Under the pieces are notes generated by a model. It was not told the DNA's origin. It saw nothing but the letters and a program-made list of their open reading frames with translations, and made no database searches. From NCBI RefSeq assembly GCF_027706745.1, contig NZ_JAQFWP010000015.1:54573-118572 (forward strand): a DNA stretch of 64,000 nt, read 5' to 3'. This DNA is from Nocardiopsis suaedae. GTDB lineage: Bacteria > Actinomycetota > Actinomycetes > Streptosporangiales > Streptosporangiaceae. The translations under genes and the position numbers were made by a program. Shown here one piece after another: positions 31,785 to 39,255 of the stretch (positions are counted from its first letter, which is position 1; every line of letters begins with the position of its first letter).

Positions 31785-32995
31785 TCAGCTCCGGCGCAGG
31801 GCCTCGGTGATCTTCTGCATGGCCCTCTCCTCCTCCCCGACGATGCACTTGGCGTAGACCCGCTTGAGCACCGCCACGCTGTGGCTGGCCCACTGCGCGA
31901 CCTGGGTCTCGGAGACACCGGCATTGAGCCACGTCGACACACAGGTGTGCCGTAGGGCGTAGGGAGTGCTCGCCAGGGGAGAGGCGACCTCGCTTTCACT
32001 CAAGGCCTTCCGCAGGCCCATCGCCAGGCCCGGCGATAGGTGATGGTCGGAAGCGGCCCGCCCTTGACGCCGGTGAACAGCCGCCCCTCGGAGTCGGTTC
32101 CGAAAGCCTCCAGATGTTCCCAGAGCAGGCGGGTCAACGCCGGCGGGGTCGGCACCGACCTTCCCTCTCCTTCTTCGCGTTGCTTCAGGGGCTGTTCATC
32201 GTGGGCATGGCCACTGTCAGTCCACTCGCCGCCAGCATCGGGCGTGGACCGCTCCAGATGGAGCATCCCCCAGTCGAAGAGAGGCGTGACCTCGTCGGTC
32301 TCCTCCTTTGCCTGCTTGACGGGAGCGGGTAGCGCCAGGTTGTGCTTGCGGAGGTTGACGGCTTCTTCGGGGCGGAGCCCGGAGTAGTACATCACTCCGA
32401 AGAAGGCGACCAGGCCTGGATCGGACTTCATTCCCTGGTGCTTCGCCGTGTCCTCTTCATAGCCGTAGGCCCGAACTGCCTCCAGTAAGGCCCGAGCCTG
32501 ATGCGGGTTCACCACGCACCGCCGGTCGACCTGGTGGATCGAGCGCTTCGTGGCGCTCTCCAGCGGCTCGATAGGGTTTCTATCGAGTAGGCCTTCCGCG
32601 ACAGCCCAGTCCAGGGCGGACTTGAGTGCGTCGTGGTTGCGCCTACGAGTCGAGAGAGCACACTTGCTGCCATCCAGCTTCGTGGTCGCCGCGGTGACAG
32701 CCGCGCGGACAACCGGGGGCAAGGACAGTCGGGACACGTCATGGGTGTTGCGCGCCGCCCAGTCGAGCGCGGCGGCTACCTCGGGGGGCCATCCGTCCGG
32801 TGGACCGGCCTTCGCATTGAAGGCATAGCGGCGAAGCGCTTTGTGGAGCAGGGCGTCATCGGGCCTTCCCGCCTCAGAGATGAACAGCCCACGCGTGGCC
32901 ATCATCAAGGCGAAGGCGAGATTGCTCCGGTGCTTTGCGGATATGTGCGGCCACTTCTGGGCGCTGTAGCGCCGGGCGAACTCGTACCAGCTCAA
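31785..32995 (-). pseudogene. Tyrosine integrase, truncated by an IS and frameshifted
   Basis: Two adjoining frames make one tyrosine recombinase. The upstream frame (32995-32000) holds the SAM-like core-binding region and the first catalytic arginine in VMYYSGLRPEEAVNLRKHN, and ends RRAWRWACGRP. The downstream frame (32021-31785) restores the match with RKALSESEVASP and TPYALRHTCVSTWLNAG, then HSVAVLKRVYAKC with the nucleophile Tyr. The break lies at about 32000-32021. The 5' end is also missing: in-frame sequence runs into the IS terminus at 33000 with only a TTG as a start, whereas such integrases normally have an N-terminal domain. It is therefore probably inactive. Confidence 0.85.
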
Positions 32996-32999
32996 CAGT

Positions 33000-33985
33000 G
33001 AGGTGATCTCAGCGACTTAAGATGTGGAATGAAGGCCGCAAAACACGCAGGACGGACGCTCCGGTAATTATCCTCGTTCCCCGAACAAAGACGTGGAGCC
33101 CCAGGTAGAAGGCGAAGTAACGACACTCTGCCGGGCTACCGTGAAAGGCTCCACGTGGTCACCCATGATGCCATCCTCGACGTCCCCAGGGAACTCGTCC
33201 TGGAAGTCTCCCGCCTCCTGGCCGCCGAGCGCCGCGAGCGCGGAACCCGCCGAGGCGCCCGGGCCCTGACCTGCTTCAAGCAGGCGCTCCTGGTCCTGCG
33301 CCACTTCCGCGAGGCGGCCATCGCCGAGGCCCTGGCCAGGGACAACACCATCTCCAGGGCCACCGCCTACCGCTACATCGGCGAAGGCACCGACGTGCTG
33401 GCGCGAAACGCGCCCGAGCTGGCCGAAGTGCTCGAGCAGGCCCTCAGCCGGGGCAGGACGGTGATCCTGGACGGGAAACTCTTCGAATCCGACCGCTGCC
33501 GGCTGCCCAAGCCCGACGACTCCGGAACCGACCTCTGGTACAGCGGCCACAAATGCCACCACGGAGGCAACGTGCAGCTCCTGGCCGACGACCGGGGCAA
33601 ACCGCTGTGGTCCTCCCCAGCCGAGCCCGGATCGGTCTCCGACATCACCGCCGCCCGCCTACACGTCCTCCCCCTCCTGCGCAAGGCCGCGAAACAGGGG
33701 CTGACCACCTTCGCTGACCTGGGCTATGAAGGGGCCGGCACCGGTGTGCACGTGCCCGTCAAACGCCCCAAGGACGTGGCCCCCGACCGCTTCAGCGCCG
33801 ACAACAGGGCCGCCAACCTGCTGCTACGCGGCCTGCGCGCCGTCGGCGAGCGCGCGTTCGCGCTGCTCGTCGGGCGCTGGCGCTTGCTGCGCCGCACCAC
33901 CAAGAGCCCCTCCAGGATCGGCGACCTCGTGAAGGCCGCCCTCGTCCTGTACAAACTCGAAAAACAAACTCACTGAGATCATCTC
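33000..33985 (+). mobile_element. IS5-type insertion sequence, about 986 bp
   Basis: One transposase gene between inverted ends. The left end GAGGTGATCTCAGCGACTT (33000-33018) matches the reverse complement of the right end (GAGATGATCTCAGTGAGTT, ending at 33985) at 16 of 19 positions. The transposase stop lies inside the right end. I see no clear target-site duplication (CAGT on the left, AATG on the right), and the integrase 5' end missing on the left is not found on the right. This suggests a deletion accompanied or followed insertion. Confidence 0.8.
33155..33976 (+). CDS. IS5-family DDE transposase
   Basis: A 273-aa transposase with an N-terminal helix-turn-helix (LVLRHFREAAIAEALARD, SRATAYRYIGEG) and a DDE_Tnp_4-like catalytic domain. 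The acidic residues are in VILDGKLFESD, TFADLGYEGAG and GERAFALLVGRWR. The N-terminal HTH plus GTDLWYSGHKCHHGGNVQ are typical of IS5-group elements widespread in Streptomyces relatives. It is full length and probably active. The start is GTG 33155. Its coding GC content resembles the host chromosome more than the neighbouring island genes do. Confidence 0.9.
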   Translation: MVTHDAILDVPRELVLEVSRLLAAERRERGTRRGARALTCFKQALLVLRHFREAAIAEALARDNTISRATAYRYIGEGTDVLARNAPELAEVLEQALSRGRTVILDGKLFESDRCRLPKPDDSGTDLWYSGHKCHHGGNVQLLADDRGKPLWSSPAEPGSVSDITAARLHVLPLLRKAAKQGLTTFADLGYEGAGTGVHVPVKRPKDVAPDRFSADNRAANLLLRGLRAVGERAFALLVGRWRLLRRTTKSPSRIGDLVKAALVLYKLEKQTH

Positions 33986-34002
33986 AATGATACACTTTTG
34001 TC

Positions 34003-35394
34003 ATGCGACTGCTCTCCTTGGATTTTGACCCTGTTTATGGCGAGGCTGATAGGTCCACCTTCTCAAGTGACATAAGCGCGTTTGACTACGATGTTGTCAT
34101 CTGGGATCCGGCAAGTAGCCTTGGATCCTACTCGTTGCATATATTCGGTGAGTACTATCGAGGGCGTCCCTCGCTTGACGAGCATGATTCTGTTCGGATC
34201 CAATCAGACGCTAGGCGACGGCGAGTCGAGTTCATAGAATACTTGAACTCAGGGCGAACACTGGTTATGATCGTTCGTCCGCCACAGTTGTGCTATGTCG
34301 ACACTGGAAATCGCAGCTACTCGGGCACCGGGAAGAATCGTGTCACCACCCGACACTTGGAGTCATTCAATCTACTTTCGGCGTTTCCGCTTGAGCAGAC
34401 TAAATTCTCCCCGGCAGCAGGAACAAGGATCGAGTTTGACGGTTCCGGTCCGATCGTAGATCTGCTCAAAAAGTACAAAAATCATCTCTCGTATGATGCG
34501 TTTGTGAAAGATGCGCCTGGGGCGGCGGTTGCGCACGTGGCGGGTACAGATCGTGTCGTTTCTTCAATGCTACGCTCAAAGGGTGGCGGCTATCTGATTC
34601 TAATTCCAGCCATCGACCTTCGCGATGAGTCTGGCGATGAAGATGATGAAGATAGCGACGAGGAAGGATGGCTTTCCCAGGCTCCGGAGTTCCAGGCTGA
34701 CCTCCTGGCTGCGATCAGCCAGCTGAGTGGTAGTAAAAGCATGAGCAGGCCGCAGTGGATCGCGCGGTATACGACGGACGAGCAAGAGGGGCTTCGTGTT
34801 GAGATCGTGAAGCAGCAGAAACAGATTGAAAAGGTGCGAGCCAAGCTAGCCGATTTGCAACGACAGAAGGAATTCGCCGAGGCCAAGGATCAGCTTTTCT
34901 TGGGGACCGGTCGCGCACTTGAGCTTGAGGTGAAGAGCGTACTTGAACTCCTCGGTGGTGCGGTCACCGAACCAGCTCCTGGGCGGGATGACTGGAAGGT
35001 CTCCTTCCCCGAGGGCGATGCTGTCGTTGAGGTGAAGGGGATCAAGAAAAGCGCTGCCGAAAAACATGCTGCGCAACTCGAGAAGTGGGTCGCTACCGCG
35101 CTCGAGGAGACGGAGAAGGCGCCGAAGGGGATTCTCGCTGTCAACACCTGGCGCGAGCGCCCGCTAGACGAGAGGACCGAGGCAGACTTCCCGGACCAGA
35201 TGATTCCCTACTGTGAGGGACGACAGCACTGCCTTGTGACGGGCCTGCAATTTTTTGTCATCAGGGATGACGTAGAGAAGAACCCGGAGCGTGCAGAGCA
35301 CTGGCGGCGAGAGCTCCTCAACACGGTTGGTCGGATGACTGGTTGCGACGACTGGCGGTCGGTGTTGCGAGAAACCAGGTCGGAAGACGGGTAG
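34003..35394 (+). CDS. Putative PD-(D/E)XK nuclease fused to a Rossmann-like N-terminal domain
   Basis: A 463-aa protein not matched to a named family. Residues 1-205 look like a Rossmann/GATase1-like fold: MRLLSLDFDP, YDVVIWDP, EYLNSGRTLVMIV and SKGGGYLILIPAI alternate strands and helices. Residues 208-222 are a run of Asp/Glu. Residues 260-300 form a charged coiled coil (EIVKQQKQIEKVRAKLADLQ). Residues 300-425 fit a PD-(D/E)XK nuclease: LELEVKSVLELLGG, then D329/D330, E343-V-K345 (AVVEVKG) and Q358. No signal peptide. The ATG lies 18 bp after the IS end without a good ribosome-binding site, so the IS may have replaced its promoter. It is AT-richer than the chromosome and coupled to the small gene at 35399. 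A defence role is inferred. Confidence 0.8.
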   Translation: MRLLSLDFDPVYGEADRSTFSSDISAFDYDVVIWDPASSLGSYSLHIFGEYYRGRPSLDEHDSVRIQSDARRRRVEFIEYLNSGRTLVMIVRPPQLCYVDTGNRSYSGTGKNRVTTRHLESFNLLSAFPLEQTKFSPAAGTRIEFDGSGPIVDLLKKYKNHLSYDAFVKDAPGAAVAHVAGTDRVVSSMLRSKGGGYLILIPAIDLRDESGDEDDEDSDEEGWLSQAPEFQADLLAAISQLSGSKSMSRPQWIARYTTDEQEGLRVEIVKQQKQIEKVRAKLADLQRQKEFAEAKDQLFLGTGRALELEVKSVLELLGGAVTEPAPGRDDWKVSFPEGDAVVEVKGIKKSAAEKHAAQLEKWVATALEETEKAPKGILAVNTWRERPLDERTEADFPDQMIPYCEGRQHCLVTGLQFFVIRDDVEKNPERAEHWRRELLNTVGRMTGCDDWRSVLRETRSEDG

Positions 35395-35398
35395 ATCG

Positions 35399-35659
35399 AT
35401 GGCAACCTTTGACGATGTCTGGCGGAACATCGAAGCATGTGCAAGTCAGGTATTTTATACCAAAACTGGTGTCCCGTTCGCCTTCAGCGTGCAACACGGA
35501 CAGGTGCACCTCGACAAAACTAATCGCATCATCCCGCGCAACGACTTCGTCAAGGCGAATGCACTCATGCCACTGAGTGGTCCAGGGCAGACTCGAGACC
35601 TTGTCCAGGGGTCGGCGTACGTCTTCGGTATTCTCACCGATGGTCGTATCAGAGGGTGA
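35399..35659 (+). CDS. Small protein, partner of the putative nuclease
   Basis: An 86-aa protein starting four bases after the nuclease stop, so the two are an operon. It reads MATFDDVWRNIEACASQVF, then alternating short strands (GVPFAFSVQHGQVHLD), NRIIPRNDFVKANALMPLSGPG and a closing GSAYVFGILTDGRI. The layout (an N-terminal helix, a beta region, NRxIPRxxF and YVxxILTDxRI) feels like a family of short island-borne proteins, but I cannot name it. It could be an immunity, inhibitor or accessory subunit. An intrinsic terminator follows 18 bases after its stop. Confidence 0.75.
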   Translation: MATFDDVWRNIEACASQVFYTKTGVPFAFSVQHGQVHLDKTNRIIPRNDFVKANALMPLSGPGQTRDLVQGSAYVFGILTDGRIRG

Positions 35660-35677
35660 AGCAGTGCGATGGACAAG

Positions 35678-35715
35678 AAGCCTGCCCAAGCTGGGGCGAC
35701 AGCTCGGGCAGGCTT
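35678..35715. terminator. Intrinsic terminator of the nuclease operon
   Basis: AAGCCTGCCC (35678-35687) pairs with GGGCAGGCTT (35706-35715), and the inner AGCT/AGCT extends the stem. It lies between the plus-strand operon and the convergent minus-strand gene and may serve both. Confidence 0.85.
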
Positions 35716-35755
35716 TCAATAGCGCTATATACAATGCCAGATGAGTGCAAGCACC

Positions 35756-36223
35756 TTACTTCTTCCAGCCCGGCCGCTGGCGCATAGGGACGTTGTGCTT
35801 GAGGAGCTGGGCACAGATGGTGCTGTTCGCGACACCAAAATGCTTCCCGAGCTTGGCGAGCGACCAGCCTTCGCGGTAGAACTGGATGGCTTCGGTGATT
35901 TGCTCGTCGGTGAGGTGGCGCCAGCGTGGGGTGATGCCGTGGCGCTTGAGGATGTTGCTCACGGTGCGACGCTCAATGCTGAAGCGATCGCCAAGCTGGT
36001 AGACGGTGGCTCCGGCTTTATACGCGGCGAGGAGTTCTTCTACCTGGGCAGGCTTGAGCTGACGAGCGGTGCGAGATGTTCGTTCACGCTGCTTGGGGCT
36101 CTCAACGGCGGAAGCCTCGGGTGTGGGCAGGCTCGCAAGCAGTCGCTCTAGGTGACCGAGGTGCCACTTGACGGATGGGTTGGAATGTTGGCCGGTAGGG
36201 GCCACCCTCCCATGGACACACAA
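35756..36223 (-). CDS. Tandem helix-turn-helix protein (resolvase-C-like)
   Basis: A 155-aa ORF with two consecutive HTH units like the C-terminal domain of serine recombinases: [20 protein letters not shown] / [14 protein letters not shown], and [20 protein letters not shown] / [14 protein letters not shown]. No recombinase catalytic domain is present, so it is more likely a DNA-binding regulator or excision helper. The start is doubtful: the only in-frame option at 36223 is TTG, and that 5' part lies inside the right 61-bp repeat. The gene may have lost its original start when the island formed, or it may start at an internal GTG. It is convergent with the nuclease operon. Confidence 0.7.
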   Translation of the reverse strand: MCVHGRVAPTGQHSNPSVKWHLGHLERLLASLPTPEASAVESPKQRERTSRTARQLKPAQVEELLAAYKAGATVYQLGDRFSIERRTVSNILKRHGITPRWRHLTDEQITEAIQFYREGWSLAKLGKHFGVANSTICAQLLKHNVPMRQRPGWKK

Positions 36224-36260
36224 AATGCCCTGCTACCTGCACGGACAGAGGGCGGGGCTT
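36200..36260. repeat. Right copy of the 61-bp direct repeat (attR-like)
   Basis: Ungapped partner of 31651-31711 with 50 of 61 bases identical. It keeps CCACCCTCCC and CTACCTGCACGGACAG, but its version of the hairpin is less well paired. The tRNA acceptor sequence itself is not duplicated beyond a few bases. Chromosome-like composition resumes just after it. Confidence 0.75.
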
Positions 36261-36298
36261 GAATTGCGCCGTGGTGATCGCGGGCCGGGGTGAGGCCC

Positions 36299-37618
36299 CT
36301 ACGGTCCGGCGGTTCTACTGGTCTCGCGCAGCGGGCGGCCCCGGGCGAGGACGCGGCGGAGCCAGGCGCCCGCCATCACGGAGGTCACCACGGCCAGCAC
36401 GATGAGCGTGGTGAACAGCTGCGCGTTCACGATGCCCGCCTCATAGGCGAGCCACGCCAGGGCGATCCCGGGCCCGCCCCTGGCGTTCATCGCGAAGGCC
36501 AGGTTCAGGGCACCGCCCGGGGCCTCGCCGCCCAGGCGCGCACCCGCGTACACGCTCGCCAGCTTCACCGCGCACGCCAGGGCGATGAAGAGCACGGTGA
36601 AGCCGAGCAGCAGGTCCCGGCCGAGGTCCAGGCCCAGGCCGATGGAGCCGAAGTACAAGGGGATGAAGAACGCCAGAGCGAAGGCGCGCAGCTCCCCGGC
36701 GATCGCCGCCCCCGACGCCTCCTCGATCCGGGCGGCGAGCACACCGGCGAGGAACGCGCCGAACATCGGCTGCACCCCCAGCAGGGACGCCCCCGCGGCG
36801 CACACGACCACCAGGAGCACCCCGGTCACCCCCGCCGCGCCGGGGGTGTGGGCCCGGCCGCCGCTCCGTTTCCCGGCGCGGTGCAGGGCCGCTGCGGCCA
36901 GCCGGGGCACGACCGTCAGCATGCACACGAACAGCGCCACGGTCGTGAGGACGTAATAGGCCGACATCGCCGGGACCGAGTCGATCCCCAGCAGGCCGGG
37001 CAGCCCCGTCAGCCCGTCGCCGTGCGCGTGGGCCAGCCCCAGGGCCACGGCGATCACCACGTACAGGACCACGTCCTCGGCGACGGCCGAGGCGAGGACG
37101 ACACCGCCGAAGGACGTCCCCAGGATGCCCAGGTCGAGCATGATCCGGGAGATGACCGGGATGCTGGTGACGGCGATGGCGCTGGCCACGACGAGCGAGA
37201 GCGCGACCGGGTCGGCGGCGGGCCCGGCGAGGCCGCCCAGGTCGACGACCTGGAGCGCCGCGAGGCCGACGCCGAAGGGAACGGCCAGGCCCAGCACCAC
37301 GATCCAGGCGGTGACCCTCCGGTTCTCCCTCGGCAGGAGCCGGCGCACCTCGGCACCGGCCAGGAACATCAGCATGAGCATGCCCAAGTGCTCGATCGCG
37401 CCGAACGCGGTGGCGACCGGGCCGGTGTCCGGGAACAGCGCCCCGTGAGCCTGCGGCGCTAGGGCGCCGAGGACGGTGGGGCCGAGGATGAGCCCGCCTC
37501 CCAGCTCGCCCGTCATGCGCGGCTGTCGCAGCCGTTCGGCCAGCGTGCCCAGGGCGTGCACGGAGAGGAGCAGCACGCTGAGGGCCACCAGGAGGGACAG
37601 CAGGTCGGTATCGCTCAC
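36299..37618 (-). CDS. Cation/proton antiporter (CPA2 family)
   Basis: A 439-aa membrane protein with about twelve hydrophobic segments of the Na+/H+ exchanger fold. Useful motifs are MTGELGGGLILGPTVLGAL, LMFLAGAEVRRLLP, the discontinuous-helix region SIPVISRIMLDLGILG, ASAVAEDVVLYV with the Glu-Asp pair of the ion site, and NARGGPGIALAWLAYE near the end. It should exchange monovalent cations for protons at the cell membrane. The GTG at 37618 is preferred because GAGGGGGAG lies just upstream and the hydrophobic first helix follows at once; the upstream extension is Arg/Pro-rich. No KTN regulatory domain is attached. Confidence 0.88.
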   Translation of the reverse strand: MSDTDLLSLLVALSVLLLSVHALGTLAERLRQPRMTGELGGGLILGPTVLGALAPQAHGALFPDTGPVATAFGAIEHLGMLMLMFLAGAEVRRLLPRENRRVTAWIVVLGLAVPFGVGLAALQVVDLGGLAGPAADPVALSLVVASAIAVTSIPVISRIMLDLGILGTSFGGVVLASAVAEDVVLYVVIAVALGLAHAHGDGLTGLPGLLGIDSVPAMSAYYVLTTVALFVCMLTVVPRLAAAALHRAGKRSGGRAHTPGAAGVTGVLLVVVCAAGASLLGVQPMFGAFLAGVLAARIEEASGAAIAGELRAFALAFFIPLYFGSIGLGLDLGRDLLLGFTVLFIALACAVKLASVYAGARLGGEAPGGALNLAFAMNARGGPGIALAWLAYEAGIVNAQLFTTLIVLAVVTSVMAGAWLRRVLARGRPLRETSRTAGP

Positions 37619-37811
37619 GGCTCCCCCTCGGGCGCCGAGGGGCCGCCGTTCGGCGGCCGTCTGAGGGAAGCCGAGAATACGGCGGGGCTCGGGGCGGGGG
37701 AGGGCCTTCAGCCGCATCCGGACAGTACCGGTGACCATGGTCCCGCTCCGGCCCTCTCGTCGGTGCGGAACGAGGACGCGTCCTGACCTCGATCGGTGTC
37801 AGGGTGGGCGC

Positions 37812-38285
37812 ATGACCGATACGAACGACACCCCGTCCCGGCCGGCCGCCGATCCCCGCGACCGTGCGGTTCCGCGCGGGATCGCCCAGATGGGCCTGTG
37901 GGCCGATGACGTCCCGGCCGCGGCGGAGTGGTACACCCGGGTGTTCGGCATCGAACCCTATTTCGTCCGCCCGCTCGAAGGCCCCCCGCTCTACGTGGAG
38001 TTCCGCATCGGGGACCGCGGCGACGAGCTGGGCATCACCGACCGCCGTTTCGAGCCGACCGGTGCATCGCGGGCGCCCGGCGGCTCCGTCACCTCATGGC
38101 ACGTCGACGACATCGAGGCGGCCTTCGAGCGGCTGCTGTCCCTGGGCGCCGAGGAGTACCAGCCGGTCACGCCGAGAGGAGAGGGCTTCGTCACCGCTTC
38201 GGTCGTCGATCCCTTCGGGAACATCCTCGGCCTGATCCACAGTCCCCACTACCTCGCCGTCCTGAACGGGCGTGAGGGCGGCTGA
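37812..38285 (+). CDS. VOC-family (glyoxalase-like) protein
   Basis: A 157-aa single VOC domain. It has an IAQMGLWADDVPAAAEWYTRVFGI start, the middle strand PLYVEFRIGDRGDELGI, and the end SVVDPFGNILGLIHSP. Metal ligands are only partly recognisable (His in TSWHVDDI, Glu in EFRIG). The reaction is unknown; relatives include lyases, dioxygenases and antibiotic-resistance proteins. It is divergent from the antiporter and stands alone. Confidence 0.85.
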   Translation: MTDTNDTPSRPAADPRDRAVPRGIAQMGLWADDVPAAAEWYTRVFGIEPYFVRPLEGPPLYVEFRIGDRGDELGITDRRFEPTGASRAPGGSVTSWHVDDIEAAFERLLSLGAEEYQPVTPRGEGFVTASVVDPFGNILGLIHSPHYLAVLNGREGG

Positions 38286-38346
38286 TCCGCCTCCGCCCCG
38301 CGACAGGCCGGTGCGTAGCCCGGGTTCAGGACACCGGTGCCCGCCT

Positions 38347-38658
38347 TCATTCGATTTGGGCGATGACCGCGGCGTAGTCGACGATCCCGCCGACGACCGG
38401 CGTCGCCATCAGGACGACGAACGCGAACCCGGCCCACACCCGGTTCCCCGGGCTCCGGAAGCTCATGACGCTCAGGACCAGCGCGGCGACCCCGAGCGAG
38501 AGGTAGGCGGCGAGGTCGAGGAGAAAACTCGTGAGGACGGCGTTCGCGATGAGCAGGGCGACGGCCGCGCAGAGCCCCGCGATCCCCGGGATGCGGGCGC
38601 GGTCGGCGGCGACGGGCGGGGCGGGAGGGGGCGGGTACGCCGGGTAGCGGGGGGTCAC
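38347..38658 (-). CDS. Small membrane protein
   Basis: A 103-aa protein with a Pro-rich N-terminus (MTPRYPAYPPPPAPPV) and three or so hydrophobic segments: IAGLCAAVALLIANAVLTSF, LAAYLSLGVAALVLSV and VWAGFAFVVLMATPVVGGI. The pattern is like DUF4190-type small actinobacterial membrane proteins. Its start overlaps the stop of the upstream gene by four bases, so the two form a pair. Confidence 0.7.
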   Translation of the reverse strand: MTPRYPAYPPPPAPPVAADRARIPGIAGLCAAVALLIANAVLTSFLLDLAAYLSLGVAALVLSVMSFRSPGNRVWAGFAFVVLMATPVVGGIVDYAAVIAQIE

Positions 38659-39047
38659 ATCTCACCTGCCATGAGCGCGTTGTGGGTGCCGTACGCCCAG
38701 AGGATCATGAACGTCGCGAAGGTGACCAGCGGCCCGATCACGGCGAGCAGAATGGCCAGAATCGCTTGTGCGGACGCCCCTTCCGCCCGCAGGGACCCTA
38801 TGGCGGTGACGATCGCGGTGATCCCCAAGGCGGTGGGCACCAGGAACTCGACCGGGCGCCTCAGGTTCATGAGCAGGTCGACCACGAAATACGCATCAGT
38901 GCCCTCGAGAGGTTCGTCTCTGGTGTCGAGGATGGTGATCATGCTCATGTCCCCGCCCAAGCCGATCGCGCCGCCTAAGCCGATGGAGACCGCGAAACCT
39001 GCGAAGACGAGCGACCAAGCTCCCTTGCTTGCACGTGGGGGATGCAT
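38655..39047 (-). CDS. Small membrane protein, paired with its downstream neighbour
   Basis: A 130-aa protein with three or four predicted membrane segments: WSLVFAGFAVSIGLGGAIGL, VEFLVPTALGITAIVTAIGS and ILAILLAVIGPLVTFATFMILWAYG. No family recognised. Its stop overlaps the ATG of the next gene, so they are co-translated. Upstream, 208 bp separate its start from the convergence point with the molybdoenzyme genes' end; nothing else is visible there. Confidence 0.65.
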   Translation of the reverse strand: MHPPRASKGAWSLVFAGFAVSIGLGGAIGLGGDMSMITILDTRDEPLEGTDAYFVVDLLMNLRRPVEFLVPTALGITAIVTAIGSLRAEGASAQAILAILLAVIGPLVTFATFMILWAYGTHNALMAGEM

Positions 39048-39255
39048 GCGGTCCTTTCGGATTCCATGGCCGACTACCGCCGGTATGTCCGTAGCGGTGC
39101 CGCCTGTGGCCTCTGCAGCGCGAGAGAGCCTATACCGGTCGGCGGAATCCTCGGAACGGCGGGGGTTCCCGCCGATTCGCGCCTCCTACTCCGCGGCCCT
39201 GGACATGTGTCGGCGGACGGGGTGTGCCCCCCGCCCGCCGATGCCAGAGAGCCCG

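Larger units (their letters stand above)
31656..36260. mobile_element. Degenerate integrative island at tRNA-Val
   Basis: About 4.6 kb bounded by the tRNA 3' end with its 61-bp repeat on the left and the second repeat copy on the right (36200-36260). It carries a broken tyrosine integrase next to the tRNA, an IS5-type insertion, an AT-richer operon with a putative nuclease gene, and a tandem-HTH gene. Base composition falls clearly below that of the flanks from about 34000 to 35760. No replication or transfer genes remain, so it is either a satellite-type cargo island or a remnant. Confidence 0.75.

Noticed and set aside
32000..32995. The 331-aa integrase frame as an intact gene starting at TTG
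   Set aside because: It lacks the second half of the catalytic domain, which continues in another frame, and its start coincides with the IS border.
36290..37462. Plus-strand 390-aa frame opposite the antiporter
   Set aside because: Composed of His, Gln, Asp, Gly and Arg runs with no motif; a mirror of the hydrophobic minus-strand gene.
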